Positions 51,696 to 59,355 of a DNA stretch of 64,000 nucleotides are shown one piece after another. The position numbers were made by a program, and so were the translations under genes. The stretch comes from an uncultured Flavobacteriales bacterium (lineage in GTDB: Bacteria > Bacteroidota > Bacteroidia > Flavobacteriales > Crocinitomicaceae). The notes beneath the pieces are model-generated. The model was given only the letters and a program-made list of their open reading frames with translations, was not told where the DNA came from and did no database searches. The stretch is taken from the NCBI GenBank assembly GCA_946482515.1, contig CAMLRS010000008.1:156350-220349 (forward strand). Reading direction: 5' to 3'. Position 1 is the first letter of the stretch; every line of letters starts with the position of its first letter.

Positions 51696-52771
51696 ACCGT
51701 TTGCTGCTGATCGTATTACTCGGATTCGTCCTTTTCCAGGCTTGTCGGAAGGATAAGGTCGGTTATACGCCAACGCCGTATACGCTGAAAGTCCCATCGC
51801 ATTTCCCGCAGATGAACATCCCGGCGGATAACCCGATGACAGAAGAAGGCGTGTTGCTGGGCCGACGCTTGTTTTACGATAAACGGCTTTCCGGCGACAA
51901 TTCCATGTCGTGTGGCTCCTGCCACGCTCCCGATGCCGCTTTCAGCGATCCGAACCAGTTTTCGACCGGTATAGATGGCATCATGGGCAACCGGAATTCC
52001 ATGGCCTTAATCAATCTCGGCTGGCAAACCAGCTTTTTCTGGGACGGCCGATCGCAGACACTGGAACAACAGATTCTTGAACCGGTTCCCAATCCTGTTG
52101 AAATGCACCAGGCCTGGCCGGCGGCAATCGCCAAGCTGAAAAGCGACCAGGATTACCGCAACCAGTTCTACCAGGCATTTGGCGTAACGGAATTCGATTC
52201 TACGCATGTGGCCAAAGCCATTGCGCAGTTCTTGCGAACCATGATCTCCGGCTCGTCGAAATTCGATGTGATGTACAAGCATGAAAACGACTTACCGCTT
52301 ACGGCGGCCGAGCAGCAGCTTTATGCAACCGTTACGGCGGAAGAATGGGCGGGTTACGACCTCTTCAAAAGCCTTAACGGCGCCGACTGCTTCCATTGTC
52401 ACAACGGTCCGCTGATGCAGGTGCAGAAATTCAGCAACAACGGCCTCGATGCCGTCTTCACCGATCTGGGTCGCGGTGCCATTACCGGCAATCCGAACGA
52501 CAACGGCAAATTCAAAGTGCCGACGCTCCGCAATATCGGCTATTCTGCGCCGTACATGCACGACGGCCGCTTTGCAACGCTGGACGACGTGATCGAACAT
52601 TACTCGACCGGCATCCATCAATCACCGACCATCGACCCGCTGATCGAATTCGCCAGCCAGGGCGGCGTACAGCTTGATCCGGAACAGCGATTATTGCTGA
52701 AAAAATTCCTGATGACGCTTAACGACGAACACTTTGTAACCAATCCGGACTTTCAGCCGTTAAATCCCTGA
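51692..52771 (+). CDS. mbnH: MbnH-like di-heme cytochrome c peroxidase-family lipoprotein (second copy)
   Basis: 359 residues with lipobox LFQAC (Cys18). Heme motifs CGSCH (74-78) and CFHCH (233-237), distal sequence RRLFYDKRLSGDNSMSC and the YMHDGRF motif (288-294) place it in the di-heme peroxidase/MauG superfamily. It shares TLRNI/VPTLRN and DHY/EHYSTG features with the copy at 2372-3397. Expected role, by analogy with characterised MbnP/MbnH pairs: oxidise a tryptophan of the coupled MbnP to kynurenine. This is not demonstrated by sequence alone. Confidence 0.85.
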   Translation: MNRLLLIVLLGFVLFQACRKDKVGYTPTPYTLKVPSHFPQMNIPADNPMTEEGVLLGRRLFYDKRLSGDNSMSCGSCHAPDAAFSDPNQFSTGIDGIMGNRNSMALINLGWQTSFFWDGRSQTLEQQILEPVPNPVEMHQAWPAAIAKLKSDQDYRNQFYQAFGVTEFDSTHVAKAIAQFLRTMISGSSKFDVMYKHENDLPLTAAEQQLYATVTAEEWAGYDLFKSLNGADCFHCHNGPLMQVQKFSNNGLDAVFTDLGRGAITGNPNDNGKFKVPTLRNIGYSAPYMHDGRFATLDDVIEHYSTGIHQSPTIDPLIEFASQGGVQLDPEQRLLLKKFLMTLNDEHFVTNPDFQPLNP

Positions 52772-52790
52772 AAGAGCCATATTAATTGAC

Positions 52791-52798
52791 TATCTTTG
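52791..52798 (+). promoter_or_regulatory. -7 box TATCTTTG before the 477-residue gene
   Basis: Exact TAnnTTTG match ending 9 bases before the ATG at 52808. The -33 region is not convincing. Confidence 0.5.
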
Positions 52799-52807
52799 CA
52801 CATTGTT

Positions 52808-54241
52808 ATGAGCAGCATGATTGACGAACGACGATTAACTACCGAAGAAAAGGCATTAAAGATCAACCTTACCCCGGACATCTATGGCTGTTTTGCTGAA
52901 ATTGGTGCCGGGCAGGAAGTTGCCGCCAACTTTTTTAAGGCTGGTGGAAGCTCCGGAACCATTGCATATACGCAGTCCGCTTATGATATGAAAGTCTCGG
53001 ATGCCATGTACGGCCCGGCTTCGCGCTATGTGTGCGAAGAGCGCCTCATGACCATGCTGAAGACGGAATACAATACACTGTGCGAGCGTCTGCCGAAAAA
53101 GCAGAAAGAAGCGCGTTTCTTCGCTTTCAGCAATACCGTGGAAGCGTTGAACTACCACAAAACCAACCAGGGACAAGGTTGGATCGGGATCCGTTTCCAG
53201 GCAAAACAGGGCGGAGAACCGAACGATGTCATCCTGCACGTTAAAATGCACGACAACTCCCACAAAGCACAACAGGAAGCACTGGGGATTTTGGGTGTAA
53301 ACCTGATCCACGCGTGCTATTTCCATACCGACAATCTCGATGATTTCCTCACCAACCTGGTGCACCGCATTCCACGCGACCGCGTAGAAATCGATATGCT
53401 CCGTGTTTCTGGTCCGGATTTAGGGAACGTCGACAACCGTATCGTGGCGCTCAATCTCGTGAAAATGGGAATGACCGATGCCACCATGTTCGACCTCTGC
53501 GGAAGCGTATTGCAGCCGGCAGCAGCGTTGTACAAGAAAAATGTCCTGCTGATGCGTGGTCGTTTCCGTCCGGTGACGAAAGTCCACATCGACATGATTG
53601 AAACCGGCTCGCAGCAATTCCTCAAGGAAGAAGGTGTTTCCGAAGACAACCTGTCGGTGATTTTCGAGCTTACGCTCAAAGACCTCACAGCCGACGGAAA
53701 AATTTCCGATAAAGACTTTATCGATCGTGCCGAATTGCTGGGATCGCTCGGTTATACCGTGATGATCTCCAATTACCTGAAACACTACAAAATGCTGGAT
53801 TACCTGTCGAGCATTTCCCGCGGACAGAAAATGGGATTGATCGTAGGCGTTTACAACCTGCATACAATCTTCGACGAGCGTTATTACGACAACCTTCCTG
53901 GTGGCTTGCTAGAAGCATTCGGTCGCGGATTCGGACACAACGTGAAGCTCTTCGTCTATCCGGCGATTAATGTCGAAACAGGTGAGCTGTACGACCTCGA
54001 TAACATCCAGATTCCGGTTCACCTCCGTGGTTTGCTGCAATACATGCGCGACAACAACAAGATGGAAGCCATTCACGATTTCCATCCGAAGCTGCTCAGC
54101 ATCCTTTCCGACGATGTGCTTTCCAAAATCAAGGCCGGCGTTCCTACCTGGGAAGACGATGTGCCGGAAAACGTGGTCAAAGCCATCAAATACTACGAGC
54201 TGTTCGGTTTCAAGCGTTTGGATAAGGCAGTGACATACTGA
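52808..54241 (+). CDS. Conserved 477-residue protein of unknown function
   Basis: Cytoplasmic protein starting at ATG 52808 (52817 is an alternative). Conserved-looking blocks include TPDIYGCFAEIGAGQEVAANFF, AYDMKVSDAMYGP, VHRIPRDRVEIDMLRVSGPDL and NYLKHYKMLDYLS. I recall close relatives in many Bacteroidota; database names such as nucleotidyltransferase or TonB receptor are not supported here, since no (H/T)xGH motif, signal peptide or barrel is visible. It follows the second MbnH gene by 36 bases but has its own -7 box. High conservation suggests a housekeeping role. Confidence 0.85.
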   Translation: MSSMIDERRLTTEEKALKINLTPDIYGCFAEIGAGQEVAANFFKAGGSSGTIAYTQSAYDMKVSDAMYGPASRYVCEERLMTMLKTEYNTLCERLPKKQKEARFFAFSNTVEALNYHKTNQGQGWIGIRFQAKQGGEPNDVILHVKMHDNSHKAQQEALGILGVNLIHACYFHTDNLDDFLTNLVHRIPRDRVEIDMLRVSGPDLGNVDNRIVALNLVKMGMTDATMFDLCGSVLQPAAALYKKNVLLMRGRFRPVTKVHIDMIETGSQQFLKEEGVSEDNLSVIFELTLKDLTADGKISDKDFIDRAELLGSLGYTVMISNYLKHYKMLDYLSSISRGQKMGLIVGVYNLHTIFDERYYDNLPGGLLEAFGRGFGHNVKLFVYPAINVETGELYDLDNIQIPVHLRGLLQYMRDNNKMEAIHDFHPKLLSILSDDVLSKIKAGVPTWEDDVPENVVKAIKYYELFGFKRLDKAVTY

Positions 54242-54355
54242 TTATCGCAAACCTGCCTCGGCAGGCTGAAGCAAAGATCCTATCGGTTTTAATGGTCTGT
54301 TTTGCCAAACAGTTTTAACCTGATTTTGGAGACAGATCGTATTCGATAATTGAAT

Positions 54356-54415
54356 CGCCTTTGCTCTCTTAACAAACACCGCCAGATAAATAATCTTTGC
54401 TTCTTTGTGGTGAAT
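54356..54415 (+). repeat. 60-bp dispersed repeat, copy 1
   Basis: Begins CGCCTTTGCTCTCTTAAC and ends CTTTGCTTCTTTGTGGTG-AAT. The reverse complement recurs at 55893-55952, and a direct copy at 55991-56050. It directly precedes the CFI-box lipoprotein gene. Confidence 0.65.
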
Positions 54416-54444
54416 GGTTATCTTGGGCGAACCAAAACACACTT

Positions 54445-55287
54445 ATGAACAGAATTGCTACGCTTTTCAGCCTCAGTCTCCTAACCCTGATCATAACGGC
54501 TTGCGGTGGCTATAAACAGGTGTCGCTCAGCAATCACGAATTCTATAACAACGACAAAGTTCCTTCCAAAATCGACAAGTACAACGTCTATGTGCACGAA
54601 GGAACCAATCTCTATCGTCTTTCCGATCGAAAATTCGAGAACGACACCCTGCGCGGCGTGCTCGAGCCTATTCCAGCCGGTAGCGTCAATGCACATCCGG
54701 AGCAGCAGAGACAAATGCGCGAAAGCAGGAAAGACATGCACGTTTACTTGTCGAAGGGTTCCAACGAGCTGCTTGTGGCAAGAGATACCAGCACGCTTGT
54801 GAAGCGCGTTGTTATTGACCGTTCTGCAGTTGATCGTGTGGATATGTTTGCACAGAATGAAGAACACGTGTTCCGCATGGCCGGGATCTTTATTGCGTTG
54901 TTGGTCATCGGCGGATTGATCCTTGCAGCAATTGTATATGCTTTGGCCGCAGCGAGCTCCGAAGCAGCCAATGGTTCGGGTTCCGATAGCAACTCCGATT
55001 CGGGCGATTCCAACTCCGGTGATTCGGGTGGCAGTGATTCCGACAGTGGCTGCTACATTGCAACCATGGTCTACGGTTCGTATGACGCCCCGAAAGTAAT
55101 GGTACTGCGCGCTTTCCGCGATCGTTTCCTGCAGCGCTACGGCTGGGGAAGACGTTTCATTTCCTGGTATTACCGCGCGTCGCCGCAATTCGTGGCGCGC
55201 CATCGCGATAAATCAACCCTGAATAGCTTTATCCGCGCATGCCTGAACGTCGTTGTATGGTGTCTTCGTCCTTTTTACGGTCGTTAG
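54445..55287 (+). CDS. CFI-box-CTERM lipoprotein
   Basis: 280 residues from ATG 54445 (lipobox LTLIITAC, Cys20). A beta-rich domain (about 25-140) is followed by one transmembrane helix (about 146-170), a Ser/Gly/Asp-only linker (171-202) and the C-terminal CFI-box domain, starting CYIATMVYGSYDAPKV (Cys203) and containing GWGRRFISWYYRASP and a hydrophobic end. The CFI-box-CTERM is a recurrent C-terminal module in bacteria, of unknown function, probably a sorting or membrane-association domain. The gene overlaps the next one by 31 bases and the pair is bracketed by the 60-bp repeats. Confidence 0.85.
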   Translation: MNRIATLFSLSLLTLIITACGGYKQVSLSNHEFYNNDKVPSKIDKYNVYVHEGTNLYRLSDRKFENDTLRGVLEPIPAGSVNAHPEQQRQMRESRKDMHVYLSKGSNELLVARDTSTLVKRVVIDRSAVDRVDMFAQNEEHVFRMAGIFIALLVIGGLILAAIVYALAAASSEAANGSGSDSNSDSGDSNSGDSGGSDSDSGCYIATMVYGSYDAPKVMVLRAFRDRFLQRYGWGRRFISWYYRASPQFVARHRDKSTLNSFIRACLNVVVWCLRPFYGR

Positions 55288-55892
55288 CAGCCTGTTGTAC
55301 GGTGCTTTTCCTGGCGGTTTCCGTTCAGGGACAGTCCGCGTTTACGGTAAAATATTTCGGATTGACCGTTCACCCGTTCGGCGACAAAACTGCTGATCTT
55401 CAACCGTACAAATTGGACAAACACGCCCGTTTTGTGCTCAATTTCGGCGCTTTTGCCGGTTATGAGCGTTTCGTTTACAAGGATTTCGTTTCGGTCAAAG
55501 TCATACAGGGCGCGTTCACCGATTGTTCAGCCGGCTGGGCTTCCGTTACCCATCTGGGCGTTCGCCTGCTGTTGCTGAGGAATGAAAAACACCGTCTGTA
55601 TTTTGGCGTCGGTCCGACCTTCCTGGTGCGCAACTCCTGGACCCGTTTCGGCGATCGCTATACGCCTTCAGGCTATTTCAACGAATCAGATACACGTATG
55701 CTGGGCGATGTACAATGGAAATTCATTCCCTACGGCTGCGAATTCGAATACGATTACCGCTTCACGGAGCGCGACTACCTTTCGGTGAGCTTCACGCCCG
55801 GCATACCGCTGGCCTGCACTTTCGCGATCGGCTGGAAACACTGGCTTACGATCAGGGAGTTTGATTATACGAAGCTGTATGTTCCGAAGTAG
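55257..55892 (+). CDS. Exported beta-rich protein, probable outer membrane barrel
   Basis: 211 residues from ATG 55257 (signal MVSSSFLRSLAACCTVLFLAVSVQG); ATG 55239 is an in-frame alternative. The mature sequence alternates hydrophobic and aromatic residues (FVLNFGAFAGYERFVYKDFVSVKVI, LYFGVGPTFLVRNSWTRFGD, FEYDYRFTERDYLSVSFTPGIPL), typical of a small outer membrane beta-barrel. Overlaps the CFI-box gene, so translation is coupled. No family assigned. Confidence 0.75.
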   Translation: MVSSSFLRSLAACCTVLFLAVSVQGQSAFTVKYFGLTVHPFGDKTADLQPYKLDKHARFVLNFGAFAGYERFVYKDFVSVKVIQGAFTDCSAGWASVTHLGVRLLLLRNEKHRLYFGVGPTFLVRNSWTRFGDRYTPSGYFNESDTRMLGDVQWKFIPYGCEFEYDYRFTERDYLSVSFTPGIPLACTFAIGWKHWLTIREFDYTKLYVPK

Positions 55893-55952
55893 TTTACCAC
55901 AAAGAAGCAAAGAGCAATTTCTTCGCTGTGTTTGTTAAGGTAGCAAAGGCAA
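55893..55952 (-). repeat. 60-bp dispersed repeat, copy 2 (inverted)
   Basis: ACCACAAAGAAGCAAAG (55896-55912) through GTGTTTGTTAAGGTAGCAAAGG is the reverse complement of copy 1 with scattered changes. It overlaps the stop of the beta-barrel gene's downstream edge by position only. Confidence 0.65.
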
Positions 55953-55990
55953 TACTCTTATGGACTTCGATCTGTAAACTAACCTTCAAT

Positions 55991-56050
55991 CGTCTTTGCT
56001 CCCTTTTCCATCAAGCACGTCAAAGAAAACTTTGCTCCTTTGTGGTGAAT
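55991..56050 (+). repeat. 60-bp dispersed repeat, copy 3
   Basis: Begins CGTCTTTGCTCCCTT and ends CTTTGCTCCTTTGTGGTG-AAT, in the same orientation as copy 1; the two ends are conserved while the middle has drifted. Confidence 0.6.
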
Positions 56051-56118
56051 AAAATAGTCCCGTACGATTGTTTCCAAAACGGGGCGAAATGTGTATTTTC
56101 GGAACTCATTCATCCGCT

Positions 56119-57129
56119 ATGTCTCAAATCAAGAATGCCCAGATCCGTTACCGCGTCATAGACAAAGCGCTGCGTAACCCGTACAAGCCTTATCCGAGCA
56201 AAACCATGCTCCGGGAAGCGTGCGAAGAAGCGATTTTTGGCAGTACGTACGGCGATAATATCTGCGATTCAACGATCGAGAAAGACATGGCGGCCATGAA
56301 AATGGAGCACGATGCACCCATCCGTTACAGCAAGAAATACGGCGGCTATTATTACACCGATACCGAATTTTCGCTGGACGAAATTCCGTTGAACGAGCGC
56401 GACCTGGAAGCCATTCGTTTTGCAACAAACACCTTGAGCCAGTTCAAAGACGTGGGGATTTTCAAGCAATTCAGCTTCGCGATTGACAAAATTGTAGACC
56501 GTATTGCCATTTCGAACGATGTGGCAGATACGTCGGTGAACGATTTCGTGCAGTTCGAAGTGCCGGTTGCGTTTGGTGGCGGCGAATTCCTTCAGCCTTT
56601 GCTGCAATCCATCAAGGCAAAAACGGTGGTGTATTTCGATTACGAAAGCTTTCAATCGCAAAAGCGCAAAGCACGAAAAGTCCTGCCGCTGTTTCTGAAA
56701 GAATACCGGAATCGCTGGTATTTGCTGAGTTACGATTGCGTGAAGGAACAGATCATCACCTACGCGCTCGACCGTATGGCCAACCTGGAGCTGGGCGAAG
56801 AAAAAATCTCGGCATCGGTACATTTCAAGCCCGAGTCGTTTTTCCGTCATGCGATGGGAATTACGGCCAGCAATGGTGCGCCTGAGATCATTGTCTTCAA
56901 AGCGGATAATATCGCGGCCAAATACATTTTGTCGCAGCCGTTCCACTCTTCCCTGAAAGTGGTCAAAGAGGGAAAAAACAAAACCACGTTTGAAATGATG
57001 GTCTACATTTCGGAAGAGCTGATCCGGGAGCTGATGAGCTACGGAGGCGATATCGAAGTGCTGGAACCGCCGCTGCTCAGAGATCACATTATTCGCCGTC
57101 TCAGAGCGATGATGGAAAACTACCTGTGA
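56119..57129 (+). CDS. WYL-domain transcriptional regulator
   Basis: 336 residues from ATG 56119 (upstream frame is open but not conserved-looking). The N-terminus (about 1-95) resembles the winged HTH of YafY-like regulators. The WYL domain spans about 150-235, with the characteristic VVYFDYESF and LKEYRNRWYLLSYD segments. WYL proteins sense nucleic-acid or nucleotide ligands and are often linked to DNA damage or defence. It is a stand-alone gene here with a one-mismatch -7 box, TATTTTCG, upstream; its targets are unknown. Confidence 0.88.
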   Translation: MSQIKNAQIRYRVIDKALRNPYKPYPSKTMLREACEEAIFGSTYGDNICDSTIEKDMAAMKMEHDAPIRYSKKYGGYYYTDTEFSLDEIPLNERDLEAIRFATNTLSQFKDVGIFKQFSFAIDKIVDRIAISNDVADTSVNDFVQFEVPVAFGGGEFLQPLLQSIKAKTVVYFDYESFQSQKRKARKVLPLFLKEYRNRWYLLSYDCVKEQIITYALDRMANLELGEEKISASVHFKPESFFRHAMGITASNGAPEIIVFKADNIAAKYILSQPFHSSLKVVKEGKNKTTFEMMVYISEELIRELMSYGGDIEVLEPPLLRDHIIRRLRAMMENYL

Positions 57130-57300
57130 TTGAAAATGTAAAATTCCAAAATGTAAAATTGGCTTCTCGTTCATTTGACCGTTCTCATTTAGGCATTTTC
57201 AATTCTCCATTTGCAAGGGTATATCGAGTTCTATACGGTGAAAATCTCCTCTTTCTTTTCAATTTTACATTTTGGAATTTTCCATTCTCCATTTTCAATT
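57129..57300. repeat. Large imperfect inverted repeat before paaG
   Basis: The left arm (57129-57161) consists of two AAAATGTAAAATT phrases. The right arm (57260-57300) is its reverse complement with an 8-base insertion. Arms of about 33 bases are separated by about 100 bases. It resembles degenerate intergenic repeats, and may form a long hairpin at the 3' end of the WYL gene. A -7-like TATCTTCG (57306-57313) follows it, before paaG. Confidence 0.55.
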
Positions 57301-57329
57301 AACCTTATCTTCGCAGCAAAGTATACACT

Positions 57330-58103
57330 ATGACTATTCTTGAACAGCACGAAAACGGCGTTTGTACGCTCAAACTGAACCGTCCGGAAGTGTTCAACTC
57401 GTTTAACCGTGAAATGGCGATGGCTTTGCAACAGGCTTTGGATGCATGTGCTGTCAACGATGCTGTTCGCGCGATCGTAATTACCGGTGAAGGAAAAGCA
57501 TTCTGTGCCGGACAGGACCTTGCCGAAGCGACGGATCCGAACGGACCTGAATTGCAAACCATTGTGCGCGATCATTACAATCCGATCATCGAGCGCATCC
57601 GAAATATCGAGAAACCTGTTATTGCCGCAGTAAATGGTGTGGCTGCAGGAGCAGGAGCGAATATTGCCCTGGCTTGTGATCTCACAGTTGCCAAATCTTC
57701 GGCGTCGTTTATCCAGGCGTTCTCCAAGATCGGTTTGATCCCGGATTCGGGTGGAACGTTCTTTTTACCGCGTATTATCGGTGTGCAGAAAGCATTGGCG
57801 TTGATGATGACTGGCGATAAAGTGATGGCGGAAGATGCCGATCGCATGAATATGATCTACAAAGCTGTTGCCGACGATAATTTCGAAGACACCGTGAATG
57901 AGCTGGCTGCAACATTGGCTGCGATGCCTACTAAAGGTTTCGGACTCACCAAACGTGCGGTCAACCAAAGCTTCACCAATAACCTGACACAGCAGCTTGC
58001 GGTCGAAGAGGAATTGCAGACACTTGCCGGCGCTACGGAAGACTTTTCCGAAGGCGTGAATGCGTTTCTTGAGAAGCGGAAACCGGTTTTTAAAGGCAAA
58101 TAA
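57330..58103 (+). CDS. paaG: PaaG-type 1,2-epoxyphenylacetyl-CoA isomerase
   Basis: 257-residue crotonase-fold enzyme, similar along its length to E. coli PaaG: LNRPEVFNSFN, FCAGQDL, PVIAAVNGVAAGAGA, AFSKIGLIPDSGGTFFLPR (the catalytic aspartate in PDSGG) and the C-terminal EGVNAFLEKRKPVFKGK. PaaG isomerises ring-1,2-epoxyphenylacetyl-CoA to the oxepin form and also acts in later beta-oxidation steps. With the paaH-like gene 77 bases downstream and paaI at 8.5 kb, part of a phenylacetate pathway is present; paaABCDE and paaZ are not in this window. Confidence 0.92.
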   Translation: MTILEQHENGVCTLKLNRPEVFNSFNREMAMALQQALDACAVNDAVRAIVITGEGKAFCAGQDLAEATDPNGPELQTIVRDHYNPIIERIRNIEKPVIAAVNGVAAGAGANIALACDLTVAKSSASFIQAFSKIGLIPDSGGTFFLPRIIGVQKALALMMTGDKVMAEDADRMNMIYKAVADDNFEDTVNELAATLAAMPTKGFGLTKRAVNQSFTNNLTQQLAVEEELQTLAGATEDFSEGVNAFLEKRKPVFKGK

Positions 58104-58180
58104 ATCTTAGAATTATAAATGCAACAATTATCAATTATAAAGGAAGCATCTTCATAATTGATAATTCATAATTGATCATT
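58104..58180. repeat. AT-rich dispersed repeat between paaG and the paaH-like gene
   Basis: AATTATCAATTAT / ATAATTGATAATT inverted arms. TTGATAATTCATAATTG (58158-58174) is an exact copy of 18228-18244. Confidence 0.5.
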
Positions 58181-59323
58181 GTGAAACAAATTAAGGTAGG
58201 CGTTCTTGGCGCCGGAACAATGGGGGCGGGAATTGCCCAGGTTGCTGCACAATGCGGTCACGAAGTGGTGCTGGTGGATGTCAACGAGCAACAGCTGGCG
58301 AAAGCAAAAGCCGGTATCGAAAAAGTACTGGCCCGTTTGGTGGAAAAAGGAAGTCTGGCAAGTGTCGATGAAGTGATCGCGCGCATGACCTTTTCTTCTT
58401 CGATGAACGATTTCAAAGGCAGCGGACTGATCATTGAAGCCATTGTTGAGAAGCTGGAAGCCAAACATGCGGTTTTTGCCGCCATGGAAGCTGTGGTCGA
58501 TGAGCATTGCATTCTCGCGAGCAACACGTCTTCGTTGTCGATTGCGTCCATCGGGGCAGCATTGAAAAATCCGCAGCGTATTGTCGGTATTCACTTTTTC
58601 AATCCTGCACCGCTGATGCCGCTGGTAGAAATCATTCCTGCGGTTCAGACTTCAGCCGAAACGCTGACAACAGCCAAATCCATTATCGATTCCTGGAACA
58701 AAGTAACGGTGGTGTGTAAAGACACGCCGGGCTTTATCGTGAACCGCGTTGCACGACCGTTTTATGGCGAAGCGTTGCGCATTTACGAAGAAGGTGTTGC
58801 TGATTTCGCCACGATCGATTGGGCGATGACCGAGCTGGGTGGATTCAGAATGGGGCCGTTCACGCTCATGGATTACATCGGAAACGACATCAACTATACG
58901 GTAACCGAAACGGTGTTTGCGGCTTTCTATTACGATCCGCGCTTCAAACCGTCGTTTACGCAGAAACGCCATATGGAAGCCGGGTTCCTCGGCAGAAAAT
59001 CGGGCAGGGGCTTTTACGATTACGCTGAAGGAAGTACAATGCCCGAGCCGGTGAAAGATCCGGTTCTGGGACAGCAGATCGTCGATCGCGTATTAGCTAT
59101 GCTGATCAACGAAGCCTATGATGCACTTTTCCTGCAGATCGGATCGAAGGAAGCCATCGATCTGGCCATGACCAAAGGCGTGAATTACCCGAAAGGATTA
59201 CTGGCCTGGTCAGAAGAAATCGGTCTGAAAACCGTTCTTGCCCGTCTGGAAAACCTGTTTAAGGAATACGGCGAAGATCGCTACCGGCCAAATCCACTGC
59301 TGAAGCGCCTGGCAAACTCATAA
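58181..59323 (+). CDS. paaH: 3-hydroxyacyl-CoA dehydrogenase (PaaH-like)
   Basis: 380 residues from GTG 58181 (MKQIKVGVLGAGTMGAGIAQ); TTG 58172 in frame is a weaker option. NAD-binding GAGTMG at 10-15, the HFFNPAPLMPLVEIIP block near 130-145, then two C-terminal 3HCDH domains (GFIVNRVARPFYGEAL and NEAYDALF), longer than the single-domain 3-hydroxybutyryl-CoA enzymes. It oxidises 3-hydroxyacyl-CoA, in the phenylacetate pathway 3-hydroxyadipyl-CoA. Placed directly after paaG. Confidence 0.88.
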   Translation: MKQIKVGVLGAGTMGAGIAQVAAQCGHEVVLVDVNEQQLAKAKAGIEKVLARLVEKGSLASVDEVIARMTFSSSMNDFKGSGLIIEAIVEKLEAKHAVFAAMEAVVDEHCILASNTSSLSIASIGAALKNPQRIVGIHFFNPAPLMPLVEIIPAVQTSAETLTTAKSIIDSWNKVTVVCKDTPGFIVNRVARPFYGEALRIYEEGVADFATIDWAMTELGGFRMGPFTLMDYIGNDINYTVTETVFAAFYYDPRFKPSFTQKRHMEAGFLGRKSGRGFYDYAEGSTMPEPVKDPVLGQQIVDRVLAMLINEAYDALFLQIGSKEAIDLAMTKGVNYPKGLLAWSEEIGLKTVLARLENLFKEYGEDRYRPNPLLKRLANS

Positions 59324-59355
59324 AAAAGTCCGTTAAGCGGAAATTTGGATCACAC

